DNA of 64,000 nucleotides, taken from contig NC_088780.1 of NCBI RefSeq assembly GCF_958450345.1, positions 107,086,226 to 107,150,225 on the forward strand. The letters run 5' to 3'. A model generated the notes under the pieces. It was given only the letters and a program-made list of their open reading frames with translations, was not told the DNA's origin and did no database searches. The stretch comes from Calliphora vicina. Taxonomy: Eukaryota; Arthropoda; Insecta; Diptera; Calliphoridae. Positions 24,480 through 37,383 of this stretch are shown here, in pieces. Position 1 is the stretch's first letter. Every line of letters begins with the position of its first letter. A program made the position numbers and the translations under genes.

Positions 24480-26636
24480 TCCATTGGATGTGTTTCTTTT
24501 TATAGTAGAAATTTAATTCGGAAATGACAAAAAATTCTTTAAATTTATATCAATATTTAAATGGACTACCAATAATCGTTGGGGTTTGAGAATGACACCA
24601 ATGCTTTCTGTAATTTAATTATTTTTCAAAACAATTAATTGTTGTTATACTGATTTGCTTGAAAATCACAGTATTGTTACACAGAATGGGTTCTAGAAGT
24701 GCTTACGACATATCTAATTTCAAATATGTCCTTAACGAATAAGAAGTGCTTCTCATTATACTCGTTCTAAATTTCAATTATAAATACTTATCTACATATC
24801 TTAAACTATAATTACTTACCTTTATTTCATGTATAAAATCAGTTTCATCCAATAAATTTATGCGAACGGACATAATCCGTGATGGTCTACACAAGCAATG
24901 CATTTTTTATGATTTTTTTTTCTATTTTTTACAATACTATATATGTGAAATAATTTTCAATACAATTTTTTATTTATTTATTTTATAGTTGAATGTAACA
25001 ACAATTTTCATCTATTATATTATTATTTTTGTTTGCGCTATTATTTACAAATATATTTTTCAATCACTAACAATTTAATTGAACTCATGCACACATGTAA
25101 TATTTGAATGTATGAACAATATTACATTTTGTATTTTTGTATAGATGTTGTGATTTCAAATAGAAAATTTGCAATTTTTTCTAAATTTATTTAGTTTTAC
25201 TTTGTTTATGGCTACATTATTTAATTTATTTAAAAAATCATTGTTGTTTTTGAAAGGGGAAACAATAGTTTATTTTTATTTATTTAGTTTGTTGTTGCTG
25301 TTATTATTTATTGTTGCTAAATATTGTTTTATGATTTTTTTTTTGTGCAAAATTTATAAATTTGTTGTAAAATTCTGGTTGCTGCTCTAAATATTAGATT
25401 TTTTTTGTTATATTTGTTTGAAGTGGAAAATTTGATTGGTGTTGATGATCTGGAAATAAAAAAAATTGAATAATAATTTATTAAATTTAATTATATAATA
25501 AGTAGTTGGAATAAATTAATAAAATTTAATATTTACAATATTTAAAAAACTTTAGAATATTCATATACATGCAGAGAAAGGATATAGTTATGACAAGGTA
25601 GCGTTAACTATACAATGTTCTACGCTTAAATATAGTTTCATAAGTTCAAATTTTAATTATTGTTAAACTCAGCCATAATATTGATTGTATTTTCATGTCA
25701 TTATATGGTTATGCTACTATAGGGTTTTAGAGTTGTTTATACCCAACACTAAAAATATGGGAAATATATTGAATTTGAAACTCTCTTTGTAGCATATTGA
25801 AATATTGCTCGTAGAACCAAAAAGTATATATCGTCACCTAAAATGCAAAACAACTTTTCCTATCAAAAATAACCAAGTTATAACCAAAATTGAAACTAAA
25901 GTATCATCAAGTGTCTGATTTTCTTGAACAAAATAACGTATACGCTTTGAGTAATCATTTAATAAATCGTTTTTACCTTATTTTATGTAGTATCCTAATT
26001 TTTTTAAATAAATTAGTTGCAATTGAATATTTTTTGCATTCTTAATGAAAATTTAATGAAGAACCTTTTTTAGTTTAAAAAAGTAATTGTTAGTAATTAA
26101 AATAAAAAAAAACATAGTAAAATTAAAAATGTATTTATAAACTGCTTTTATTTAAAACAAACAAATATTTTTAATTAAGTTATTATTTTTTCATAAAAAT
26201 TTATATTGATGATACGTTTTTTTGTTTCAGAAAATAGCAATTCAAAAAAATGTAAGCCACATATCTTAAAGTGTGCTTTGAAAAAATTAGTTTTTTTATA
26301 AAATATATTTCTAGAGTCATTGTAATTCAGATTTGAAAATTTTGTTTCAATATCTCAAGTAGTTTTCATTTTATATTGTTTTTTGCTCAAAATCGGCCAT
26401 ATAGAACCAGAGTTATGACCAAAATGTGTGACAACTGATATATTTCGAAATTCGTTTGCTATTTTCATAAAATATATAATAAAATGAAATTTTTACACAT
26501 TTTACTTGTGATAAAAATACAAGCTCTGTTAACAAATGCTCTGTTATAGAATGGGACCATGGTTTCTCCCAGCCCCCATACAAACAAATCACAAAACGAA
26601 ATTTTGTTTGGATCGGACATAGCCCACATATATGTA
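24480..26636. other. Very AT-rich DNA, unassigned
   Basis: No gene. The hydrophobic 73-codon frame at 25169-25390 is a product of T-rich DNA. A Helitron-like end scrap lies at 25738-25750. Confidence 0.45.
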
Positions 26637-27480
26637 TATGGGGGATTTAATGTCAAGTGAACCAACTTTTGAAATCGATGTCTTGTGGATATATATCAAA
26701 ATTTTGAAGAAAAAAAATTCGATTTTAAAAAAAAGTCAAACATTGTATGTCTTAAGTTGCAAAATATTTATTTTCATAGAAAGCTCTTAAAGGAATAGGC
26801 CTAGGTTTTCCCTTGAGCAAAAAAATTCAAAAAAGGGTCCATTTTGAAAAAAAGTTAGATTTTGCAACAAAAAAAATTAAAAAATTGTATGTCTTCTGTT
26901 ACAAAATATTTATTTTGATAGATATCCCACTAAGCGACCACAAAGGTCTTTAAGGAAAATATCGAAGTTTTCTTTTGAGCAAAAAAAAAATAAAATTTAA
27001 TTTTAATTAATTAATTTTGGAAAAATAGTTCGATTTTGCAACAAAAAAAAAAGTAAAGCTTTTATGTTTTGAGTTACAAAACATTTATTTTGATAGATAT
27101 CCAACTCGCATACCACTAAGAGACCAAATAGATCTTAAAGAAAACTATATTTCTTTTGAGAAAAAATAAAAAAGGCCCATTTTGAAAAAAAGTCAAGAAA
27201 GATTTTGATTTCGAAAAAAAAATTTAAAAAAATTGAAGAAATAGCTATCTGAACTATTTGCGACACATTTTACTAAGAAAAATAGGTAATAAGTTACACG
27301 GATGAGAAAAAACAGCTGCTTAGCCAAAATATAAAATTTTGACCCCCTCTAACTCAGAGAGTTCTCGACCAATCTTGTTGAAAATTACTATCTAATAGAG
27401 CTAACCTTGGTGCTAATTCCATCCCGATCGGAAGACATCGATTTCAAAAGTTGGTTCACTTGACATGAAATCGCCCATAT
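26637..27480. mobile_element. Inverted-repeat element with three tandem units, copy 2
   Basis: The outer arms (26637-26684 and 27432-27480) are inverted copies: ATTTMATGTCAAGTGAACCA, then ACTTTTGAAATCGATGTCTT. The centre has about three imperfect units of 130-170 bp with GTTACAAAATATTTATTTTG, ATAGATATCCCACT and GGTCTTAAAGAAAA (from about 26742, 26885 and 27055). No coding frame. Confidence 0.72.
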
Positions 27481-27939
27481 ACCACTCCCTAAAATTACTT
27501 AAATCTTATATATAAATAGGCCACACGTTTTTTTGTGGTACACTTTTAAGTATGTTATTGTCCACCAATATTTATGAAACATATATGTTTTAAATGGTTT
27601 TTTTCTCCAGATATGCACAATATAACAAATTATTTCAAAAATCGTTACATAAAAGTGGAAAAAAGCGTTTTAAAAGTGGTCGAATTTCGGCCACCAGACG
27701 ATCCTAGTAAGCATAAATCTCTTACAAATATCGATATCAGGTTGAAATTCGACAAAAACCAATTATAATATATTTATATAGAAATCGTCGTACCAAATTT
27801 TATGAAGATCGGTCCATAATTGGCCATAGCTCCCATTATGTAAAGTCAAATGTCTTTGTCTCCCGGGAAATAATAAACAAAACTTTTCATTCCCGGGATT
27901 TGAACCAAAAACTATTACAGTTTTACGATTAAAAAGTCT

Positions 27940-28182
27940 TCAAAGACATTTCCTTGCGCCATGTATGGGCGCTAGTTGAAATCATGGACCGATATTGCCC
28001 ATTTTCAATACGCCATATCGGGTTTTCAACAGACAGACAAACGGACGAACATAGCTATATCGTCTTAGAATTTCATAAGAACCCAAAATATAATTTTGTG
28101 CGATGAATATTTTGAAGTGTTACAAACTGAATGACAAAACCAATATACTCCCCATTTTTTACCCATTATCAAGGGTATAAAA
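27940..28182 (+). mobile_element. Helitron-like H3 fragment with 3' end
   Basis: The fragment shows ATCATGGACCGATATTGCCC, GGTTTTCAACAGACAGACAA, TAGCTATATCGTCTTAGAAT and closes CAAGGGTATAAAA, the family terminus. The 5' half is absent. Confidence 0.7.
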
Positions 28183-29739
28183 AATAAATGTCAGAGTCTG
28201 TTCTTTAGATTCGTAAAAAGGATTCCGATATTCAATTCATTTAAGATTAATATAGAACCATAATATGATTAACAAGGGATTAAATTATGGTTAAGTAGGA
28301 TCATATTATGATATTGAATTATGCTGTACATTAGTAATATTATGGTAATATATGAACCGTAAAACGTATAATTTGACAGCAACTATAAAGGGGTTGTGAA
28401 ATTCTATTAATCTTTTAAATATTAGAAAAATAAAGGAAACTTAATGTTGAATGGTCATGGTCTCCAACAATTATCACAGAGACCTAAATAATATATTTCA
28501 GATGGGCAAAATACCCCTTTAGCTTTCTAACTAATTCCAAATAATTATATTATTATTGTGGCCTACTCTGCTACTTCACGTTAGTCCCCCTGCATTTTAA
28601 TAAACCTAAGCTGTATCAATTCCAATTCTTTTGCATAAATTTTTAAATCTACAATTACTGTGAGATTATTTTTTCCCCCAACTTGTCATATATATATTGC
28701 ATGTTGGAACTTTAGACAATTTCAATTCAATTTAAAAATGTCTTTGTGGCAAAACAGAAAAAAAGACACAAATAGCAATTAAATTGCCATAAATTATTTT
28801 ACTCACAGAGTAACATAAATAAAGAATTTATTTCTATTTGTTCAAATACCACAAAATATAAAATAAACAGTATTCTCACAAGATAATCTAAAACACAAAT
28901 ATTTGCTCTTGATTTTCTTTCATGTTATGATTGTCATGGCTGGCGAACACGCCAGCTAAATTTTTCATAATAAAACTATTGAGAAAAACAACACGGCAAT
29001 GGCAAGAAAAACAAACTTTAATTCCAGCATAATGGCACTTGAACTCCAAACAAACCGTTCCAAAAAGCTTGACCAAGCTATGAAATAAAGAAAAACTCTT
29101 AGGCAAGTATTAAATCATAGGAAAAAAAAATAAAAACGCAAATACTTACCAACTGACTCAAACTACACCCACCTCATTTTAAACGAAATGTTAAATTAAA
29201 TTTAATAAAACTAGAAAAACAAAGATTATAAAACAATGATATGACTGAGTACTGGCACAAAATAGCTGCAAACAACTCCCCAAACAAAACAAAAAAATAA
29301 ACTTGATTAGTCCATAGAACTTAAGAACAATAGCAGAGCAGCCAAACAGCTCAGTTGATAGATACTAGATACAATTGTATAAAATTAAGTGGAGTATTAA
29401 AAAAATATTTTCCCACCGCACCTTTTATACTGAAAAATAAATAAAAAAAAAACTCTAGCTAAATAAACTGGATCACTACCAAGAGGAATTTAAATGTTTT
29501 TTGTTGGAAATTTTTGCTTTGTTTTGTCTTTTATGGCAAAATAATTAAATCAAATTATTAAGCCGCTGGCAGAGTCATCAAAACAAGAACAAATTGTTTT
29601 TATAGATTTAAAGTTAGAGTCAACAATATAGGGTTTGATTTTATTAAAATTTTTATAAGAAATCTATAAAATCTTTAGTGAAACATTTTTACCAAAATAT
29701 GACAGTCCCATGACTCTTACGGCTGACAGCAAATAGACC
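28183..29739. other. AT-rich DNA, unassigned
   Basis: No TIR pair, tandem array or recognisable protein. The minus-strand frame 28888-29106 has no known motif. Confidence 0.4.
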
Positions 29740-29990
29740 AAAAATTTTCACAAAATTTGTGTGACGATGTTCTCGATTTTAAATAGCAATCCAAGTTGGA
29801 CAATATCGGTTGGATTGATATATCAATCATGTGTGCAAGTTTTTTGGGGACTTGGGGGAAAGTTGATTTCAACAGAAGAATGAACGGACATGGCTATATC
29901 TACTCCGCTATCTATAACGATCTAGAATTTGTGTATACACATTAAGCTGTCGCAAATAAAAAATGTAGAAATTGCTAGCGGAATGACAAA
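29740..29990 (+). mobile_element. Helitron-like H1 fragment
   Basis: It matches the 3' region of the full H1 element: GTTGATTTCAACAGAAG, GGACATGGCTATATC, CCGCTATCTATAACGATC and GTCGCAAATAAAAAATG. Both termini are absent. Confidence 0.65.
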
Positions 29991-30179
29991 TTTATACATA
30001 CCCTTTCCACTCATGGTGAATGATATAAAAAAGTCAACCAATTGGGTGGTAGGAGGTGTAAATTTAAATTTTTTCTGCATTTTTCTTTTTTTTATTTTTA
30101 ATATGAAAACTTTTCGGTTTTGGGGGGTAGGGGAAGTCCTATTTCACCCCATCTGGATACGCGCCTGATTGTAAATGTC

Positions 30180-30432
30180 GGACAGACATTATGATCTAAA
30201 TTTTTCTTGGTTGGACCGATTTTGTCCATTTTCCATACCAACCATTTCTGATGTACAGATAATATTTGAGGAAAATTTCATCATCAAATGTTCTCTGGCG
30301 CATTCCATCTAGGCCCTATCGTTCCAAAAATAGACAGACAAACGCACATGGCTATATCGTTTTAGAATTTTGTGGTCCACATATTACAAAAGGATTGAAT
30401 ATATTCCCATCTTTTTGGTGTTGGGTATAAAA
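30180..30432 (+). mobile_element. Helitron-like H3-related fragment with 3' end
   Basis: It contains GGACCGATTTTGTCCATTTT, TAGGCCCTATCGTTCC, GACAGACAAACGCACATGGC and ends TTGGTGTTGGGTATAAAA. The GTTGGGTATAA terminus differs from H1 and H2 in the bases before the shared GGGTATAA. A minus-strand scrap of the same end (TTATACCCAACAC) lies at 25738-25750. Confidence 0.65.
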
Positions 30433-32924
30433 AAGACAACAATTTTTCGTCAAAGAACTTTAAGGATTACTCCAGTCTCATTATTTGGAAAGTGAAACAT
30501 TTTGTTGGAATATTCTGGTATTATTAAGAAATCGAAATCACCATGCGTGTTTTCCCGAATAGGGCTGATTATCTTTAAAATATGTTATACTTTTCAATTG
30601 CAATTCATTGGAGTGTAAAAATTACTTTGCTATAAAAAATGTTCGCATATTAATTAAATTAAATTAAATGATTTTAAGAGTAAAATATTACAAATTTCTT
30701 ACAGTCTAGACTTGAAAATAATAAGCGTGTAAAAATTTAAAGTCAGACTAAATTTAATAAGTTTGAAAAAAAAAACATGAAGAAACAAATACCTACAAAC
30801 CCAGAGCAATGACCCGTTATAAAATGCATATAAAATTTAAAAAAAAAAATAAATAGTAATAATAAACGAAAACGAGTAGGAGGAGTTAAATTAAAAATTG
30901 GTTGGGTTGATGGTAACGAAAGAAAAAAATTGCATTATAACAATCATCATTTATCTTTTTAAATATTTATAGCGATTAAAACAAAAGCAAAATGTACTCC
31001 TGTACTTCACCATACAACTTGTTGTACTCATTTCTTTTATTTTATGTATATTTTTTTACTTTGTCAGTAATGGCCATAATTACTAAATGGCTGAAAAGAA
31101 AAGAGGAGATTGTAAAATGTAAAAAAAATTACACGCATTTTAATGCACACAATTGTTAAAAGTTTTTCTGTGCTCTTTTTTAAATTTTACGCAGTAATAG
31201 TACTTTTTTGTGGCCATAGTAGGGATAATATACATATTATGTATGTATTTGAAATGGCAAGATTAAAGGGGAATTTTTGTAATATTTATTATGTTTTCTA
31301 GAGGGGAACGGTTTTTTGTTTGATTTTGTTATGATTTGTAATATTTACTTAGCACATTATTAAGAGATAAAGAAAATAAACCGCCTCAAAACATTCGCAT
31401 GAAAACAATTAAATATGAAGTTTTTAATAATAATTTTGAGGGCAACGACTGACTCTATTAGTGGATATATATAGGACGACGAAGTTAGAACAAAATCTTA
31501 TGTAAGACCCCTGTTTATGAACTGGTAAACAACTATGAATTACAGTTCCACTTCCTTATTTTACCGACATTTCAGATAATAAAAAAATGTTTCTTTCTCC
31601 AGATGCTTAGATTTGAAATTGTAAACCGATCAAATTCAACTTTAAAATCATCTATTTCCAGTATCGTACAAAGCATTTTCTAATCAAAAAAACTTAATTT
31701 TAGGGGAAGTTTTGGTAAAATTGTCTCCGATATTTAAAAAAAATACTGCATATTTAAACAAACCTTTTGAAACTGTAATATATTCAATAAAAGGTCTGTT
31801 CATTAACATAGCACAGTGAAACTTATTGAGTCGGTAGACTTTTTGTAAAGGTGAAAACAAATATATGATTTAGGGAAGATCATTTACGCATTTTTGGGAA
31901 AAGTCCACATTTGGGCCGAGGCTGGTAAAAGAATAATACGAATTATTTGGCATCACCATAGTATCTAAAACTGTTGCCCATTTTGGAATCCAGCTTTGAG
32001 ATTTTAAAACGCTAAGCCTTAATTCAAAATTGCGATAAAAAAAAAGCTAAGTAAAATTCGCAAGGACCTAGGCAAACCACTAATAGTATATTTCTATTTT
32101 AAAGCTAACCCTGTTGAGTAGCCTTCAAAATAAATATGAAAACATAAGTTTCTTAAGAAACTTTTTTCTATGGAGAAAGAGTACTAGCGGGTTTCCTATA
32201 AAAAAATAAAATTTTCGAAATTTTCAAATTTAAATTAAAGAAAAGTGCAGATATATTGCTGCCTTTTTAATTTTCACCAGTTAATTTACATTTGTTTGAA
32301 ATTTATTCGATTTTCAATCCTAAAAATAGAAACCATAAATATATATAGATCGGAAACTCCCCTGTCAAAGGCCTAACTCAGTTGTCAAAAACCTATGTAG
32401 TGGGAATTTATTAGTAAAAAAATAATGTAAAAACAAAAGCAACACTCGTATGTGTGATTATTTTGAGATAATTTTGGGTTGAGTTTTTTCCAGCTTCCGC
32501 TATATACGATAGAAACTCAGTTTTATAGTTTAAATAACAAAAAATATAAAATATGAAAAGTTAAAAAAAAAATAGTTGTTTAGTTTGAATTTGTTAATTA
32601 ATTAAGATGAATTTAATCGACAGTTTACAGTTAAAATTTCGAGACTTTTGATATATTTACATCTCTCACAAGGGTGTTGAATTCACACGGAAAAATAAAG
32701 AGTCGGACAACTTGTTATTTAATTTTTATGTTTATTGCTTAACTAACAAGAAGCATTTGAATAACAATTTGTGATTTAGTATGCCTATATAGGGAATAAA
32801 TATTAAAAATATTTTGAAGTTACTTAAAAATGAGTTTCTGCAGGGAAGCTCTAAATACTTTCACATAAGTAGTAACATTTTAGTGGTTTTTGTTTTTTAA
32901 GTTGTAATTCTTGTGGAACTGCCC
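30433..32924. other. AT-rich DNA, unassigned
   Basis: Nothing beyond low-complexity runs could be supported here. Confidence 0.4.
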
Positions 32925-33006
32925 ATATGAAATTTTATTCGAATCAGATCACCTGATTCGAAATCACAGATTTATTTCCCAAAATATTTTGATTCTGCCC
33001 CACTGT
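32925..33006. mobile_element. Single end of a GGGGCAGAAT-family element
   Basis: The end reads CAGATTTATTTCCCAAAATA then GATTCTGCCCCACTGTA, matching the right ends of the elements at 22268 and 51526. No partner end was found. Confidence 0.6.
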
Positions 33007-34000
33007 ATTTTTGCGAACACACTTACTTGTGTAAATGTGCATTAAAAAATGTTTTGTTTGAAAATAAATGTGTTCACACCATTATTCGTAATTCTCATTA
33101 AAAATTCATAATTTTCTTACATTAAATTTGCTGATGCTGCTACTGTTAGTCTTATTATTGTTATGGTACAACTTTCTTTTGCTGGCTTAGACCATTGTTT
33201 GAAAGAACACACCATCTACAGCAAGTGTAAAGTGGGGGAAATTATTTATAGTTTTATGATTTTTTTTTTTTTTGCAATTATTTCTTTTCACCCACTTATC
33301 TGGGGTCTCTGTGGTAGTAGGTGAATTGCACAGCAACAAACACTTACACATATGTACGTACGGGTAGTTGTGATGCACATTTAAAATTTTTTTGCAAACA
33401 TCCCTGCAGTTAAGCTGGGATGTATTCCTTATAGACAGTAATTGTCACTAATGTCTGATCACTTGGCCGACTTCAATTTATAAATTTTTAGGTCATTTGA
33501 CACGTATGTGCTCTTTGTGGTGCTAAGAGTCAGGTGATTGCACCCATATATGTTAAAATAACCAGTTATTTTTTTGATCAAGTAACCATTCTGACTCCAT
33601 GCAACCTGTATATGAATCCAATGCGTTGACTACTTTAGACCAGCAATCGAATAGTATTATTGTAATCGAAAAGGGTCAATTTACACGTGTTAAAATAACT
33701 AGTCACGTAGTTTGTTATGTAACTAGTTGTCACCTTAGATGATAGGTAGAATCACTCCTAGAACTGCTGGGATATTTATCTACAAAATATATATGGAGAT
33801 TAAAAATGCACTTAAAGAAATGCAGAATTTTATTACAATGAATATGATTGATGACTGCGCGTTGAAAGAGACAAAACTTAGGTAGTCTGCGATTACCACT
33901 TGTAAAACACCTAAAATGATCTGGCATTTCTCTAGAATATAAAACCGTAATGACTCTATTGGTTCTTGTTTGGAATTCAACAACGCTTACCACAGATATA
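33007..34000. other. Unassigned DNA with two short overlapping frames
   Basis: Minus-strand frames at 33730-33993 overlap in two registers and have no recognisable domain. Recurrent TTAAAATAAC.AGT motifs occur at 33553 and 33690. Confidence 0.35.
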
Positions 34001-34812
34001 GGGTGAATTCCAAAACGTCTGTATGCAATGCAACCTTGAAAAGTCGAGCGATTCTTAACGCAACCGTCTAAACTTTGATAATGTTTCTTATCGAAAAATG
34101 TATGAAAACGTAAAAAAACAGGCAGTATGCTAAGGGCCGTTTTCTCATTAGGTGATTATCTTTTCTCCCAACGAAAAACTTAAATCGAAAAGATTAAAGA
34201 AATTTGATTTTCTCAATGTCTCATTTGCTTCTATTCTGTCGTAAGGCTAACCCGACCTCATCTGCCAATTATTTATTTATCGTACAGATAAATTCAATCA
34301 CCTGACTGCTGTTCATAGTTTTTATTTGTTTGTGTTTTTGTAAACGAAATTAAAAAAAACAAAGTTTAATAGAGGAATTAACATTAATTTGATGGAGGAT
34401 AAACTCGAAGAACATGAGTTCCAAGTGAATGCTGAAAGAGTTTATCATAACTCTTTATCATAACTACCTGGCAGACATGCCATGAATGGATTCCGGCTGT
34501 CGATGGCCACATTAAACCGCTGATTTATGTAAACTTGTTGTCACTTGAAGACAGGGTTCCCAACTTTCACATCTATTTTGAGAGGTATTGCCAACTGAAA
34601 ATAATATTTTTTGTCGGTATATTGAGAAAACCAAAATTGTTAACGGACAGTTTATCGGCCTAATAAATTTATGTCTACATTTAGTAACAGGCAGTTTGTA
34701 GAGACATTGAGAAAACGGGCCTAAGTCTTTTTTAAATTTTAACTACTCGTTTGCATGCTTTGTCTTGATAAAGATATGACTGCATTGCATACAGACGTTT
34801 TGGAATTCACCC
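34001..34812. mobile_element. MITE with perfect 32 bp TIRs, host of a nested MITE
   Basis: The ends 34001-34032 and 34781-34812 are exact inverted copies (starting GGGTGAATTCCAAAACGTCT). The flanking triplets are ATA on the left and TTA on the right, possibly a mutated 3 bp TSD. Subtracting the inner element 34134-34721 and its duplicated TAA leaves about 221 bp. Perfect TIRs suggest it is young, and the inner insertion must be younger still. Confidence 0.85.
34134..34721. mobile_element. PIF/Harbinger-like element nested in the 34001-34812 MITE
   Basis: The inverted ends GGGCCGTTTTCTCA and GGCCCGTTTTCTCA differ at one base. TAA flanks both (34131-34133 and 34722-34724). At 34392 an ATG opens a short frame (MEDKLEEHEFQVNAER) that may be the beginning of a lost transposon protein; that is speculative. 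The element is 588 bp, larger than usual MITEs, so it may be a deletion derivative. Confidence 0.8.
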
Positions 34813-35070
34813 TTACTTACTGGGCACTGTATGATGGAGAATATATCGGAACGTATGATCTGTCTCAAAGATGAGTCACGAATCTGATCCAATTTCTCAG
34901 AAGTACCGATTGGTGCTCATAGGGACTACATAAGTTACAATGTCTTTCTAATTTTTAATATTCATGTATAATTCACATTATATTTGCAAACTTTTAAGGC
35001 TATCACCAAGGGTCTTAAAATTCTCCAAGTATACCTACTCTCCTCCATATTGCTAATAATACTAAATACA

Positions 35071-35914
35071 ACAAGTAAGAGAGATAAATTCGGCTGTGCC
35101 GAATCTTATATACCCTTCACCAAATTATACTTTACAATAATTTTTTGTTAGGAAACAAAATTTTGTTTTTTTTTCAAAATTGTTTTTAATTTTTTTTCGA
35201 TTTTTTTTTTTATTTTTTTTAAAAAAAGTTTTTTCGAAATATTTTTTTAAATTTCTTTTCAAAAAATATTTTTTTCGATTTTGACACATTGTAGGTCCAA
35301 CTTATTATAGCCTTATATACATCGTTGCAATGGACTTTGAAATATCGATCGGCTGTGCCGAATCTTATATACCCTTCACCAAATTATACTTTACAATAAT
35401 TTTTTGTTAGGAAACAAAATTTTGTTTTTTTTTCAAAATTGTTTTGAATTTTTTTTCGATTTTTTTTTTTATTTTTTTTAAAAAAAGTTTTTTCGAAATA
35501 TTTTTTTAAATTTTTTTTCAAAAAATATTTTTTTCGATTTTGACACATTGTAGGTCCAACTTATTATAGCCTTATATACATCGTTGCAATGGACTTTGAA
35601 ATATCTATCAGTAGATATTGTCTATATTAATGATTTAATAAAACAGATATAGATCAAAAATAGGCCAAAAATCGAGGTTGTCCCTGTTTTTTCCTTATAT
35701 CTCAGCCACTTGTGGGCCGATTTTGTCGATTTTAAATGATGTATGAATTATGTATTTAAGTTATTTGGGGGCTACGGAAAGTTGATTTCAATATACAGAA
35801 GGACAAATGGACAGGCGGACATGGCTTTATCGACTTCGCTATCTATAACGAACCAGAATATATATACTTTGTAGGGTCGCAAATGAAAAATGCCATTTCT
35901 GGTGAAGGGTATAA
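35071..35914 (+). mobile_element. Helitron-like element, family H1, full length
   Basis: It starts ACAAGTAAGAGAG with hairpin ATTCGGC-TGT-GCCGAAT (35088-35104). Subterminal ATACCCTTCACC is mirrored by GGTGAAGGGTAT at the 3' end, closing GGGTATAA. This is the H2 layout with different sequence. The 5' 259 bp is duplicated in tandem (35091-35349 and 35350-35608) with few differences. The 3' half holds a GACA/GGCGGACATGG block and the CGCTATCTATAACGA motif shared by other copies. Confidence 0.82.
35091..35608 (+). repeat. 259 bp tandem duplication inside the H1 element
   Basis: Two consecutive copies begin CGGCTGTGCCGAATCTTATA at 35091 and 35350 and end near GGACTTTGAAATATC. I saw only a handful of differences, so the duplication is recent. 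The other H1 copies (10585-11115, 41340-42481) have this segment once. Confidence 0.85.
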
Positions 35915-36329
35915 TAATATGTTAAACATTGCAATAGTATTCATGGTTTGTGGCTTTCACGAATTGCTTGACAACTTTTGCATTTTTCTTAAATTCCAAA
36001 TTTCCTAAAAGTGTGTTCCAAAAAATGAGTCATTAAGCACCATATCCATGATACAATAATTGTAGAAGGTAGAATCACTAGGGAGAGTTTTCAATATTTA
36101 GCCCTAGAAAGTCAAACATTGATTTTTATTTTTTTCAAATTTTTTTTATATTTTCTTTTGTTTGACGTTACAAGAATTGTATAATTGAGAATTTATTTTC
36201 TACTGAGTGTACGTACCTTATATTGTTGTGTCATGAACATATCAATATTCGTATCATAGTTTAACAACTCCTAACTAACATAATATTCTAGATAAAATAA
36301 TGTTTCTTTGGCATATGCAGTACCTATTA

Positions 36330-36640
36330 CATTTTGATGTTGACTCAATCAAGATTCAAAATAAACGGACTGACTCTTATTGTCGCTGCCTCCATTTATA
36401 TACCAGCGTCATCCTCTAGCAATTTCGTATCAATATTATATCTTATTGACATATAGAGGTCCATAGAAATTTTTATTTTTATTATTCGTTGGTTTGCATT
36501 TTTTATTTTACGTTCAGAAGCATCTACAAATTGTTTATGAACCTGACGAGTTATTTTTGTTTTGGCGAAATAATATTATTTTATAATTTTGTAGATCAGA
36601 ATAGACAAACTTTGATTGTCCGCCTCGATGACAAGCCCTT
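36330..36640 (-). pseudogene. Decayed coding remnant of unknown family, copy 2
   Basis: It is homologous to 39878-40100. Both share ATTTTGATGTTGACTCAATC (one gap and one substitution in the other copy), and 53-54 bp further right CCAGCGTCATC; minus-strand translation gives RMTLVY in both. Further upstream VIEADNQSL parallels VIETDKMTL. This copy has several stops. Weak inverted CTAGGGAGA motifs near 36080 and 36800 might be ends of an element. The function is unknown. Confidence 0.4.
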
Positions 36641-36965
36641 GCTTTTACTATGGAACCGTACATTTTCCAATCAACTCAGAAAGTGTTATGAATTTTTAAA
36701 ATTCACAACCAACTGGATTTTTTCCAAAATAAAATGTTTCTAAACTACCAGCAATATTCGATATGTGCAGTACTGTCAAATGAAAGACATCCTAATTCTC
36801 CCTAGTTTACCTACAGTGAAAACTCAATATAAAATTTAATTGGGAGCAGCATGAATTTATATTTTTCCAAGTCTAAACATATTATTATTATTTTGAGTTA
36901 ATTGAAGGTGGTCATGGTATGTATGAGAATAACTACTATATGTACTGTGCCAATATATTTATATA

Positions 36966-37383
36966 GGGTGTTTCATTTAGAGTTTATTGTCTTAATTTCA
37001 AAAACTGTTTGGCAGAATCTTTATTTAATAAAGTTTATTATAACAAAAATAATAATCTCAGCAAATTAAAAATAATTTCGTTGAAATGTTGGCCGCGTCC
37101 ATTTGGAATGTCCAATTTTCTATCACCCTATCCAGCAAGATTTGCTACAGGTAACTTTTGACTTCGCATAACCCCAAAGAAAAATTCCTAAGGTATGTTA
37201 TCCTACGATCTAGGTGACTAGATGATAGGTCCAGAACGCAAAATTAGCTGCTCACCAAATTGATTTATCAATAAGGCAATTGTTGCTCGAAGTGCACGAG
37301 AAACATTTCTAACAAAATGCTGATTTTATGTGTGAGCTGTAGAACTAAAAGACAAGGAAAATAACCTCTTAATTAATCACCCC
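36966..37383 (-). pseudogene. Deleted IS630/mariner-like element with transposase C-terminal relic
   Basis: The ends GGGTGTTTCATTTAGAG and, inverted, GGGTGATTAATTAAGAG suggest a TIR. The minus-strand frame reads LINQFGEQLILRSGPII, then SPRS and a WGY-like segment (FFFGVMR), with RVIENWTFQMD in another frame. This matches the C-terminal NWPPRSCDLTPLDYFLWG region of a mariner-like transposase family common in insects. Stops and frameshifts show it is dead. The N-terminal two thirds are gone. Confidence 0.7.

Noticed and set aside
25169..25390. Hydrophobic 73-codon frame as a membrane peptide
   Set aside because: Leucine and phenylalanine content follows directly from T-rich DNA; there is no other support.
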